Positions 18,955 to 27,881 of a stretch of 32,406 nt of DNA are shown here, piece by piece. Source of the stretch: Rickettsiales bacterium (GTDB lineage Bacteria > Pseudomonadota > Alphaproteobacteria > Methylaequorales > Methylaequoraceae). The stretch lies in contig JAOOJU010000008.1 in the NCBI GenBank assembly GCA_028407765.1, forward strand, positions 1 to 32,406, in the 5' to 3' direction. A program made the translations under genes and the position numbers. Under the pieces are notes generated by a model, which was given only the letters and a program-made list of their open reading frames with translations, was not told where the DNA came from and made no database searches. The stretch's first letter is position 1. Each line of letters begins with the position of its first letter.

Positions 18955-19702
18955 TACATCCAGTAACAAACTTAACGTAAATATAAGTGGGTATGAAGGT
19001 CCATTGGACTTATTATTAGACTTATCAAAAAAACAAAAAGTAGATATTACTAAAGTTTCAATTCAAGAACTAGCAGAACAGTATTTGAATTTTATAAGAG
19101 AAAATTTAAATGATATAAATTTATCAGCTGATTATTTAGTTATGGCTTCTTTTCTTGCTTATTTGAAGTCTAAGATGTTATTACCTAATGAAGATAATGA
19201 TAATTCAACGGAAATATCAGAAGAAGAGTTAACAAGAAGGTTAGTACAGTATGATGCTATAAAGAAAGCATGTCAAAAATTATTGGAATTACCACAGGAG
19301 GATAAAGATTTTTATACAAAAAGAATAAAAAATGAATTTATCATAACAAATAAAATAGTAGTAAACACATCATTAAATGACTTAATCAAGAGTTACTTTT
19401 TTTTATATAAAAAAAATAATCAGGTTATCTATGATATCAAAAAAGATGATTATTATTCAATTGAAGATGGTATTAAGTGGTTGAAAACTTTTTTTAGTAA
19501 AGAAGTAGATGAAAATAATTGGAAAAATATTTTAGAATTTCTTCCAACTAATATTGACGATTTTAGAATAAGGAAGTCTGCAGTTATTTCGATTTTACTA
19601 GCTTCTTTAAATATGGTTAAAGATGGATCATTGGTTATGACCCAAAAAAAAAATTTTGATAAAATATTTATAAAGAATTGTGGGAGAAAAAATGGATTTT
19701 AA
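18926..19702 (+). CDS. scpA: Segregation and condensation protein A
   Basis: VNISGYEGPLDLLLDLSKKQKVDITKVSIQELAEQYL, YLVMASFLAYLKSKMLLP; adjacent to scpB; overlaps nagZ by 29 bp. Confidence 0.92.
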   Translation: MNQGHSIQNSTSSNKLNVNISGYEGPLDLLLDLSKKQKVDITKVSIQELAEQYLNFIRENLNDINLSADYLVMASFLAYLKSKMLLPNEDNDNSTEISEEELTRRLVQYDAIKKACQKLLELPQEDKDFYTKRIKNEFIITNKIVVNTSLNDLIKSYFFLYKKNNQVIYDIKKDDYYSIEDGIKWLKTFFSKEVDENNWKNILEFLPTNIDDFRIRKSAVISILLASLNMVKDGSLVMTQKKNFDKIFIKNCGRKNGF

Positions 19703-20213
19703 TAAAGCAACTCAACTTGTTGAAGCTCTTATTTTCTCATCAGAAGAACCGTTAACTGAGAAAAGTATAAGTCAGATATTATCTAAACATGGTATTTTTG
19801 ACCTAAAGAAAATAATATCAAAACTAGTTGATGATTACAAAAACAAAGGGATAAATCTTGTTTGTATTGATAAAAGATGGTTTTTTAGAACTTCTCTTAC
19901 TCTTGGGGAATATTTAAGGATTGAAACCGAAAAAAAAAAAAAATTATCGAAAGCAACTATGGAAACTCTTGCTATAATATCTTATCATCAACCTGTAACT
20001 AGAGCTGAAATAGAAAAGATTAGAGGAAAACCAGTTTTCAGAGGAACATTGGATATATTAATGGATTTAAATTGGATAAAACCATATGGAAGAAGGGAAA
20101 CGCCTGGAAGACCAGTAACATGGGTTACTGACTTCGAATTTTTAAAGCACTTTGGGTTGAGTAATATATCAGATCTTCCAAAAATTGAAGAACTCGAACC
20201 TATTGGAGAATAA
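19692..20213 (+). CDS. scpB: Segregation and condensation protein B
   Basis: LVEALIFSSEEPLTEKSI, ATMETLAIISYHQPVTRAEIEKIRG, GRRETPGRPVTWVTDFEFLKHFGL. ATG at 19692 (MDFNKATQLVEAL) preferred; the ORF track starts at GTG 19680. Confidence 0.93.
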   Translation: MDFNKATQLVEALIFSSEEPLTEKSISQILSKHGIFDLKKIISKLVDDYKNKGINLVCIDKRWFFRTSLTLGEYLRIETEKKKKLSKATMETLAIISYHQPVTRAEIEKIRGKPVFRGTLDILMDLNWIKPYGRRETPGRPVTWVTDFEFLKHFGLSNISDLPKIEELEPIGE

Positions 20214-20247
20214 TAAATAATGTCACATAAATTGAAAAGGAGATAAT

Positions 20248-20430
20248 ATGTTTGGCTTAGGTCATTGGGAAATAATATTAATTTTAGTTATAGTTCTAAT
20301 TCTTTTTGGAGCGGGAAAATTACCAAAAGTTGCGGGAGATATTGCTAAAGGAATTAAATCTTTTAAAGAAGGAATGAAAGACGAGAGTTCTCAAGAGACA
20401 AAAATTTCAGAGAAAAAAGATAAAAAATAA
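20248..20430 (+). CDS. tatA: Twin-arginine translocase subunit TatA
   Basis: 60 aa; [50 protein letters not shown]-like upstream element (aaaaggag). Confidence 0.95.
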   Translation: MFGLGHWEIILILVIVLILFGAGKLPKVAGDIAKGIKSFKEGMKDESSQETKISEKKDKK

Positions 20431-20433
20431 AAG

Positions 20434-20691
20434 ATGTTCAATATTGGACTAATTGAATTAATAATTATAATTTTTGTCTCACTTATTGTTGTAAAGCCAG
20501 AGGATATTCCAAAAATTTCAAAATATTTTGGCTTATTTTACAGAAAAGTTAATAGATATATTTTTAATTTTAAGTATGATTTATCAAATTTTGATTTGAC
20601 TGATGAAAATGAACATCATGAACTCAATGAAACTAAACAAAAAAAATCAACAAAAAAAACTATAAAAAAAAATAGAAAAAGTGGCCAATGA
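20434..20691 (+). CDS. tatB: Twin-arginine translocase subunit TatB
   Basis: 85 aa; MFNIGLIELIIIIFVSLIVVKPEDIPKISKYFG; position between tatA and tatC. Confidence 0.85.
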   Translation: MFNIGLIELIIIIFVSLIVVKPEDIPKISKYFGLFYRKVNRYIFNFKYDLSNFDLTDENEHHELNETKQKKSTKKTIKKNRKSGQ

Positions 20692-21416
20692 ATTATTTAG
20701 AACATTTCAGAGAACTACGAAATAGATTAATTTATTGTTTTATTTTTTTATTTATTTGTTTTTTTATTTATTTCTACAATGCTCAATATTTAGGAAGTCT
20801 ACTTGCAAAGCCTTTATATGAATTGATGGGTGATTCAGAACAAAAAAGAATGATTTTTACAGGTCTTCCTGAAGTTTTTATTTCTTATCTTAAAATTGCT
20901 CTTTTTGCATCGATATTAACCTCATTTCCTTTTTTTGTTTTACAGTTTTCATTGTTTATTTCACCTGCGTTGTACAAAAAAGAAAAGGCATTCTTTTTAC
21001 CGGTTTTCTTTTTGGTACCAATTTTATTTTTTACCGGTGTTTTGTTCGCCTATTTTATCTTGGTTCCTGTTATTTGGAATTTTTTTATTTCATTTCAGGT
21101 TATGCAAACTGAAAATTATTTTTCAATAGAATTAGAGTCAAGATTTGGTGAATATATGAAATTAATTATGTATCTTCTTTTTTCATGTGGTGTTTCATTT
21201 CTTTTTCCAATTTTTTTAATAATCCTATCAAAATTAAAAATTATTAATGTTGAAATTTTAAGAAAACAAAGAAAATTTTTTATTATAGGTATTTTAATTT
21301 TCAGTGCAGTTTTTACACCACCAGATATAATATCACAAATTGGTATTGCTTTACCTCTTCTTATTTTTTTTGAAATTGCAATTTTGCTTATAGAGTTTTT
21401 AAATAAAAAGAAATGA
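20688..21416 (+). CDS. tatC: Twin-arginine translocase subunit TatC
   Basis: YLEHFRELRNRLIYCFIFLFICF, multiple TM helices, FSAVFTPPDIISQIGIALPLLIFFEIAIL. Confidence 0.96.
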   Translation: MNYLEHFRELRNRLIYCFIFLFICFFIYFYNAQYLGSLLAKPLYELMGDSEQKRMIFTGLPEVFISYLKIALFASILTSFPFFVLQFSLFISPALYKKEKAFFLPVFFLVPILFFTGVLFAYFILVPVIWNFFISFQVMQTENYFSIELESRFGEYMKLIMYLLFSCGVSFLFPIFLIILSKLKIINVEILRKQRKFFIIGILIFSAVFTPPDIISQIGIALPLLIFFEIAILLIEFLNKKK

Positions 21417-21423
21417 ATAAAAT

Positions 21424-22704
21424 ATGCATGATATAAAGTTTATAAAAGAAAATCCAAAGTATTTCGATGATTCATTATTTAATAGAAATAATAAGAAAGC
21501 TAGTAATGAAATAATTAAAATTCATAACGAATATCTTAAAAAAGTATCTTTACTTCAGAATTTGCAGGAAAAGAGAAATAATATCTCAAAGAAGATTGCT
21601 GTTTTTGCGAGTGAGAAAAAATTCTCCGAATTAGATAATCTAAAAAAACAAGTTTTATTAATTAAAGAAGAAGCAGCAAAAATTTCAATTATGGTGGAAG
21701 AAAAAAAGAGTGAATTACATTTGATCCTTTCGAAATTACCAAATGTATTGGATGAGAGGACACCTATTGGTGATTCTGAAAATGATAATGTGATTCGTAA
21801 AAAAAGTAGTGAATTAAAGACATATGATTTTATATTGAAAGACCACGTTACACTTGGTGAAGAGTTAGGTTTAATTGACTATAATCAAGCTTCAAAGCTT
21901 TCAGGTTCAAGGTTTTCTGTTCTGAAATCAGATTTAGCTCTTCTAAATAGAGCTTTGATTAATTTTATGTTAGACAATCATACTAAAAAAAATGGCTACA
22001 AAGAAATTGTTGTACCAGAGCTTGTAAAGTCTGATGCATTATTTGGGACTGGTCAATTACCTAAATTTGAAGAAGATTTATTTAAAACAAATAATGATCT
22101 TTGGCTTATTCCTACTGCAGAAGTTTGTTTAACTAATTTACATCGTGACGAAATCATCAAAAATGACGAACTTCCATTAAGATATACTTCATATACAAAT
22201 TGCTTTAGATCTGAAGCTGGTTCTACAGGAAAAGATACCAAAGGCCTTATCAGAGAACATCAGTTTGGTAAGGTTGAATTAGTTTCTATAACTAATCCAG
22301 ATGATTCTAATAAAGAAATGGAAAGAATGGTTAGTTGTGTTGAAGATCTTTTAAAGAAATTAGATTTAAATTATAGAATTATCGAGTTATGTTCATCTGA
22401 TTTAGGTTTTTCTTCATCATACACTTTAGATTTTGAAGTATGGATGCCGGGTCAAAAAAAATTTAGGGAAGTCTCTAGTTGTTCAAATTGTAAGGAGTTT
22501 CAATCAAGGAGAATGTTTATGAGAACTAAAAAATTTAAAGATCAGGAAACTTTTTATCCTCATACATTAAATGGTTCAGGTTTAGCAATTGGGAGAATTA
22601 TTGTTGCAATTATGGAAAATTTTCAAGAAAAAGATGGATCTATCACTATTCCAGGTGCTCTTTCAAGTTATATGAATGGTCTAAAGAAGATTAATAAGTT
22701 ATGA
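21424..22704 (+). CDS. serS: Seryl-tRNA synthetase
   Basis: N-terminal coiled coil; LIPTAEVCLTNLHRDEI, TNCFRSEAGSTGKDTKGLIREHQFGKVELV, EVSSCSNCKEFQSRRM, LNGSGLAIGRIIVAIMENFQ. Confidence 0.98.
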   Translation: MHDIKFIKENPKYFDDSLFNRNNKKASNEIIKIHNEYLKKVSLLQNLQEKRNNISKKIAVFASEKKFSELDNLKKQVLLIKEEAAKISIMVEEKKSELHLILSKLPNVLDERTPIGDSENDNVIRKKSSELKTYDFILKDHVTLGEELGLIDYNQASKLSGSRFSVLKSDLALLNRALINFMLDNHTKKNGYKEIVVPELVKSDALFGTGQLPKFEEDLFKTNNDLWLIPTAEVCLTNLHRDEIIKNDELPLRYTSYTNCFRSEAGSTGKDTKGLIREHQFGKVELVSITNPDDSNKEMERMVSCVEDLLKKLDLNYRIIELCSSDLGFSSSYTLDFEVWMPGQKKFREVSSCSNCKEFQSRRMFMRTKKFKDQETFYPHTLNGSGLAIGRIIVAIMENFQEKDGSITIPGALSSYMNGLKKINKL

Positions 22705-22705
22705 T

Positions 22706-23356
22706 ATGTCGAATATTTTAAGTCAAAATAAAGAATTCATTGATTTAATCTTAAACCTAAAGAAAAATGGAATTAAAGATTTAAATCTTTTAAAAACAAT
22801 AGAAGAAATTCCTAGATCAATTTTTGTTGAATCATCTATTGAATCAAAATCATATTTAAATATTGCATTACCAATTGATTGTGGACAAACAATTTCACAA
22901 CCTTTAATTGTTGCAATTATGACTCAAGCATTAAAGTTGAACAAAAACCATCGAGTTTTAGAAATAGGAACAGGGAGTGGTTATCAAAGCGCCATATTAG
23001 CAAAATTATCTCGCTTTGTTTATACTATTGAAAGATTTAGCTCTTTAAAAAGAGAATCTGAAAAAAAATTCAAATCACTTAAGCTTGTTAATGTATTTTG
23101 CAAACATGCAGATGGCGGACTTGGTTGGAAAGAGCAAGCTCCATTTGATAGAATCATTGTAACAGCATCAGCGCCAGAAATACCTAATACTTTATTAGAG
23201 CAATTGAAAGATGATGGAAGAATGCTTATCCCTGTTGGTGAGGAAAATGACGATCAGCATCTTGTTTTAATAAAAAAATATGGAGAAAAATATATTAAAA
23301 AAAATTTATTAAAAGTTAGATTTGTTCCACTTTTAGAGGGTAAGGTTAATAAATGA
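22706..23356 (+). CDS. pcm: Protein-L-isoaspartate O-methyltransferase
   Basis: IPRSIFVESS, ALPIDCGQTISQPLIVAIMTQAL, VLEIGTGSGYQSAILAKL, PFDRIIVTASAPEIPNTLLEQLKDDGRMLIPVG. Confidence 0.96.
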   Translation: MSNILSQNKEFIDLILNLKKNGIKDLNLLKTIEEIPRSIFVESSIESKSYLNIALPIDCGQTISQPLIVAIMTQALKLNKNHRVLEIGTGSGYQSAILAKLSRFVYTIERFSSLKRESEKKFKSLKLVNVFCKHADGGLGWKEQAPFDRIIVTASAPEIPNTLLEQLKDDGRMLIPVGEENDDQHLVLIKKYGEKYIKKNLLKVRFVPLLEGKVNK

Positions 23357-24207
23357 GTATTCTTAGAATTTCTTTTTTTATATTTTTTTTAACAAGTTGT
23401 GAACAGATGTTTTATGGTTCTTATAAAATAATTGATATTAGTTTAATTGAAAAAAAAAAATTCTATAAGGTTAAAAAAGGAGACAATCTCTATGATATTT
23501 CAAAAAAAATGTCCTTTTCTATTAATGATTTAATAAAAATTAATAATATTAGCCCCCCTTTTAAAATTCACCCAAACCAGATTATTTATTTACCATCTAA
23601 AAATTATCATATCGTGAAGAGGAACGAGACATTATACTCTATTTCACGACAATATGATGTTGATAGATTTGAGTTATTTAAAGTTAATAAACTGAAATCT
23701 GAAAATAAAATTGTCATTGGACAAAAACTTATTATTCCAAACCTAAATAAAGTTATAAATTCAGACAAAATAAAAATTATAAAAAAAAATGAAATTAAAA
23801 AAAAAAAAATTACAAAGAAAATAAATAATGAAAAAATTGTTTTTAAGTGGCCAATCAAAGGTAAAATAATTCTTGGTTTTGGAGCAATCAAACCAGGCTT
23901 ACATAATGATGGAATAAATATTTTATCAAGAAAAGGTGATAAAGTATTCGCTTCAAATTCAGGTAAAGTAATATATACGGGAAACGAAATTCCTGGATAT
24001 GGAAATTTAGTTTTAATTAAACATAGTAATAATTGGATTACCGCTTACGCACACTTAGATAATATTTATTTAAAAAGAGGTTCACAAGTTCAAATTGGTG
24101 AAAAAGTTGGCACAATAGGTACAAGTGGAAATGTAAATATTCCACAGTTACATTTTGAGATTAGAAAAGGAAAGAAAGCACTTAACCCAGAAGAATACTT
24201 ATCTTAG
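23353..24207 (+). CDS. Lipoprotein with two LysM repeats and a (degenerate) LytM/M23 domain, NlpD/EnvC-like
   Basis: Lipobox FFLTSC; two LysM repeats (YKVKKGDNLYDISKKM..., YHIVKRNETLYSISRQY...); M23 fold GLHNDGINILSRKGDKVFASNSGKVIYTGNEIPGYGNLVLIKHSNNWITAYAHL...PQLHFEIRKG. Confidence 0.9.
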   Translation: MSILRISFFIFFLTSCEQMFYGSYKIIDISLIEKKKFYKVKKGDNLYDISKKMSFSINDLIKINNISPPFKIHPNQIIYLPSKNYHIVKRNETLYSISRQYDVDRFELFKVNKLKSENKIVIGQKLIIPNLNKVINSDKIKIIKKNEIKKKKITKKINNEKIVFKWPIKGKIILGFGAIKPGLHNDGINILSRKGDKVFASNSGKVIYTGNEIPGYGNLVLIKHSNNWITAYAHLDNIYLKRGSQVQIGEKVGTIGTSGNVNIPQLHFEIRKGKKALNPEEYLS

Positions 24208-24971
24208 TTACTTTTATTGATGTTAAAAATAAACTGTTTAGCAATCCTTCCTGAAAAATCTCCTTTATCTAAAGACCATTTTAGTGCTTCTTTTTCAAGT
24301 GTTTTTTCAGGAATAGTAATTTTATTATTTTTAGCATAATTCTTTACAATATTAAGATATTGATTTTTATCGCATTTATGAAAACCAACCCACAAACCAA
24401 ATCTATCTGCCAATGCTATATCATTGTTTCTTTTATCCTTAACTTGAATATCATTTAAATTAACATCATTTCTTGGATTAATAACATTTCGAATATTTGA
24501 TGTTATATAAAAAGCTACATTTGGACTATAGCTTAAAAAACTTCCTTCAACGGAGACTTTAAATGTTTTGAAATCGGCTTCATTACTATTAAATGTTATA
24601 TCATCGATAAAGATTATGAATTTATAGTTTACGGTACTAATTTTGTATAAAATTTCCGGTAGGTATTTTACATCAGAACTAAGCAATTCTAATATCTTGA
24701 TTTTATCATTTCTTTTACTGTTTAAATGATGGCATATTGCTATTATTAAAGATGATTTTCCCATTCCTTTTGCACCCCAAAGAAGAATATTATTGAAAAA
24801 TTGGTTGTTAGCAAAAGAAATTGTATTTTTTAAAACAATTTTTTTTTGTTGTTCAATTTCAACTAATTCATCATATTTAGAATAATTTTTTAACCTAACT
24901 CCAACAAATTTTTTTAGTGTAGAAATAAACACAAAATTATTTTTTTCTTTTAAATCTTTTTTTGAAATCAT
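24204..24971 (-). CDS. DUF815-type AAA+ ATPase
   Basis: Walker A LLWGAKGMGKSSLIIAICHHLN, Walker B-like FIIFIDDITF, SVEGSFLSYSPNVAFYITSNIRNVI, ALADRFGLWVGFHKCDKNQYLNIV. Confidence 0.85.
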   Translation of the reverse strand: MISKKDLKEKNNFVFISTLKKFVGVRLKNYSKYDELVEIEQQKKIVLKNTISFANNQFFNNILLWGAKGMGKSSLIIAICHHLNSKRNDKIKILELLSSDVKYLPEILYKISTVNYKFIIFIDDITFNSNEADFKTFKVSVEGSFLSYSPNVAFYITSNIRNVINPRNDVNLNDIQVKDKRNNDIALADRFGLWVGFHKCDKNQYLNIVKNYAKNNKITIPEKTLEKEALKWSLDKGDFSGRIAKQFIFNINKSN

Positions 24972-25083
24972 TTTATGTAACTTTTAATAAATAAATGGTT
25001 GTATTCATGTTTTAGTGCAATTATTGTTTAAAAAATATTTATACATTAATAAAGTATTCTAACTTAATTAAAAAGGTTTTAAC

Positions 25084-25386
25084 ATGTTTAATTATGCTTA
25101 TGCTCAATCTGCTGTCCAACAACCATCATTGTTTGCTTCATTTATTCCATTGATCCTAATTTTTATTATCTTTTATTTTTTGTTAATTAGACCTCAACAA
25201 AAAAAAGCAAAAGAACATAAAATTCTTCTTGATTCAATCAAGAGAGGTGATCAAATATTAACGAGTGGGGGAATGATTGCAAAAGTAATTAAGGCTGATA
25301 CAGAAGAACTAACAGTTGAAATTTCAGAAAAAGTAAATGTTAAAATCTTCAGATCAACTGTATCTGATGTTATTAAAAAAAAATAA
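25084..25386 (+). CDS. yajC: Preprotein translocase subunit YajC
   Basis: IPLILIFIIFYFLLIRPQQKKAKEHKILLDSIKRGDQILTSGGMIAKV; immediately upstream of secD. Confidence 0.96.
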   Translation: MFNYAYAQSAVQQPSLFASFIPLILIFIIFYFLLIRPQQKKAKEHKILLDSIKRGDQILTSGGMIAKVIKADTEELTVEISEKVNVKIFRSTVSDVIKKK

Positions 25387-26964
25387 ATGCTAGTATATAG
25401 TAACTGGAAAATAATATTTGTTTTAGGTGTATGCCTTCTCAGCGTACTGTTTGTTATTCCTAATTTCTATGGAAAAAGTGAAATAACTTCTTTTCCAGCC
25501 TTTTTTCCTAAGAACCAATTTAACTTAGGTTTAGATCTTCAAGGTGGTTCTCATTTGCTCTTAGAAGTTGATGTTAATTCTGTAATTAAAGAAAAGTCAA
25601 GTGATATAGTTGATGACATAAGAGTTTCTTTGAGGCAAGAGAAAATTAAGTATAAAAACTTAGGAAGTAAAGGGATTGGTGCCACAGTAACTATACGAGA
25701 AAAAAATGAATTAGATAAAGCTTTAAGGATTTTAAGAAAAGGTTTGGATAAAGAAATTAATATTGAAAAAGATGATAACCTAAAACTTAACTTTACATTT
25801 TCTGATGAGAAAGTCCTAGAATTAAATAATAGAACTGTTGAACAGTCTATCGAAGTAATTAGAAAAAGAGTTGATGAGACAGGAACAAGAGAACCAAATA
25901 TACAAAAACAAGGAGATGATAGAATAGTAGTTCAACTTCCTGGACTTAAGGATCCAGAGAGAGTCAAGTCTCTTATTGGAAGGACTGCAAAATTAAATTT
26001 TCATTTGCTTGATCCCACAACAGTAGAGTTAGCAAAACAAAGAGGAAAGTTACCTCCAGGTACATACAAAGTAGCTAATGCTGATCCTACAGCTTATGAA
26101 AAAGAGTTTATTGTTAAAAAACGTGTCCTATTGTCTGGAGATAGATTGAAAGACGCTGCGGCTACGGTTGATCCTCAAAGTGGAAGATATGTTGTTGCTT
26201 TTGAATTTGATAATCGTGGCGCTAAAAAATTTGCTAAAATTACAACTGAAAATACTTTTCAAAGGTTAGCCATATTATTGGATAATTCAGTAATTAGTGC
26301 ACCCCAAATAAAAGAACCTATAACTGGTGGACAAGGAAATATTTCTGGTAATTTTTCACCAGAAGCAGCCAATGATCTTGCAGTTCTATTGAGAGCAGGT
26401 TCTTTACCTGCTCCAATTAAAATATTAGAAGAAAGAACTGTTGGTCCCAGTTTAGGCTTAGACTCCATTGAATCTGGGAAAAAAGCTCTAATTGTCGGAT
26501 TATTACTTGTAGTATTATTTATGTTTTTAAAATATTCTTTGTTTGGCATTTTTGCTGATGTAGCTATAATTTTTAATTTATTCTTAATCATCTCTACATT
26601 AAGTTTAATAGAAGGAACATTAACAATGCCAGGAATTGCGGGTATTGTTCTTACAGTTGGCATGGCTGTAGATGCTAATGTTCTTGTTTTTGAGAGAATT
26701 AAAGAAGAACTACTTTCCGGAAGGTCTCCCATTAATTCAATTGATCTTGGTTATAAACAAGCTTTCAAAACAATTCTAGATGCAAATATTACAACATTAA
26801 TTGCGGCTCTCTTACTATTTAATTTTGGTTCAGGACCAGTAAAAGGTTTTGCTGTTACACTATCAATTGGAATTGTTTCCTCTATGTTTACTGCACTAAT
26901 GCTGACAAAATTATTGATTATATTTTGGGTTAAAAAATTTAAGCCTGAGAGGATAGACCTTTAA
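25387..26964 (+). CDS. secD: Protein translocase subunit SecD
   Basis: NLGLDLQGGSHLLLEVD, RVDETGTREPNIQKQGDDRIVVQLPG, APQIKEPITGGQGNISG, AGIAGIVLTVGMAVDANVLVFERIKEEL. Confidence 0.97.
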   Translation: MLVYSNWKIIFVLGVCLLSVLFVIPNFYGKSEITSFPAFFPKNQFNLGLDLQGGSHLLLEVDVNSVIKEKSSDIVDDIRVSLRQEKIKYKNLGSKGIGATVTIREKNELDKALRILRKGLDKEINIEKDDNLKLNFTFSDEKVLELNNRTVEQSIEVIRKRVDETGTREPNIQKQGDDRIVVQLPGLKDPERVKSLIGRTAKLNFHLLDPTTVELAKQRGKLPPGTYKVANADPTAYEKEFIVKKRVLLSGDRLKDAAATVDPQSGRYVVAFEFDNRGAKKFAKITTENTFQRLAILLDNSVISAPQIKEPITGGQGNISGNFSPEAANDLAVLLRAGSLPAPIKILEERTVGPSLGLDSIESGKKALIVGLLLVVLFMFLKYSLFGIFADVAIIFNLFLIISTLSLIEGTLTMPGIAGIVLTVGMAVDANVLVFERIKEELLSGRSPINSIDLGYKQAFKTILDANITTLIAALLLFNFGSGPVKGFAVTLSIGIVSSMFTALMLTKLLIIFWVKKFKPERIDL

Positions 26965-27869
26965 TGAAGCCAATAATTAATATTAGTCAAAAGTTCAATT
27001 TTAATTTTCTTTCAATTAGAAATATCTCATTTCTTTTTTCAATACTTTTAATCTTATTATCTATTTTTTTTGTTTTAAAAAAAAACTTAAACTTTGGAAT
27101 AGACTTTATTGGCGGAATAATGATCGATGCCAAATTTATAAACCCTCCAAGTCTTGATCTTCTTAGATTTGATATCAATGGTTTGAATTTGGGAAACTTT
27201 GAGATTCAGGAATTTGGAGCTCCTGATAACATTTTAATAAAAATTGAAAAGCAGCCCGGAGATGAATCTAAACAATTAGAAGCAATTAAAAAAGTAAAAG
27301 ATATTTTACCTGAGAACGTTGATTACAGAAGAATCGAGTATGTTGGTCCAAAAGTGGGAAAAGAATTAAAAGTTATGGGTCTCAAGGCTGTTTTTTTCTC
27401 CTTATTAGCGATGTTTATCTATATTTGGCTAAGATTTGATGGTTGGCAATTTGGTTTGGGAGCAGTTATTGCAGTAATTCATGATGTCATTACAACAATA
27501 GGATTTTTTGCTATTACTCAAATTGAGTTTAATTTAGCATCAATAGCTGCAATTTTAACAATTGCTGGTTACTCTATTAATGATACAGTAGTTGTTTTTG
27601 ATAGAATAAGAGAGAATATTTCTAAAGTAGATAATTTAAATTTTAGTAAATTGCTTAACAAATCTATAAATGAGACACTTTCAAGAACTATAATGACTTC
27701 TTTGACCACATTAATTGCATTAATTGCTTTAATAGTTCTTGGAGGAAAAGTTATAAGTGGCTTTATAATTGCAATGATTTGGGGAGTATTGGTAGGAACA
27801 TACTCCTCCATATTCATCGCAGCCTCACTAATTTCATTGCTAAATTATAGATCAAAAAAAAATGGTTAG
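26964..27869 (+). CDS. secF: Protein translocase subunit SecF
   Basis: LNFGIDFIGGIMIDAKF, YVGPKVGKELKVMGLKAVFFSLLAMFIYIWLRFD, ILTIAGYSINDTVVVFDRIREN, TLSRTIMTSLTTLIALIAL. Confidence 0.97.
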   Translation: MKPIINISQKFNFNFLSIRNISFLFSILLILLSIFFVLKKNLNFGIDFIGGIMIDAKFINPPSLDLLRFDINGLNLGNFEIQEFGAPDNILIKIEKQPGDESKQLEAIKKVKDILPENVDYRRIEYVGPKVGKELKVMGLKAVFFSLLAMFIYIWLRFDGWQFGLGAVIAVIHDVITTIGFFAITQIEFNLASIAAILTIAGYSINDTVVVFDRIRENISKVDNLNFSKLLNKSINETLSRTIMTSLTTLIALIALIVLGGKVISGFIIAMIWGVLVGTYSSIFIAASLISLLNYRSKKNG

Positions 27870-27881
27870 GTGTTTAAAACA

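Noticed and set aside
26259-26732. 157-aa minus-strand ORF in secD
   Set aside because: Antisense shadow ORF inside strongly conserved SecD.
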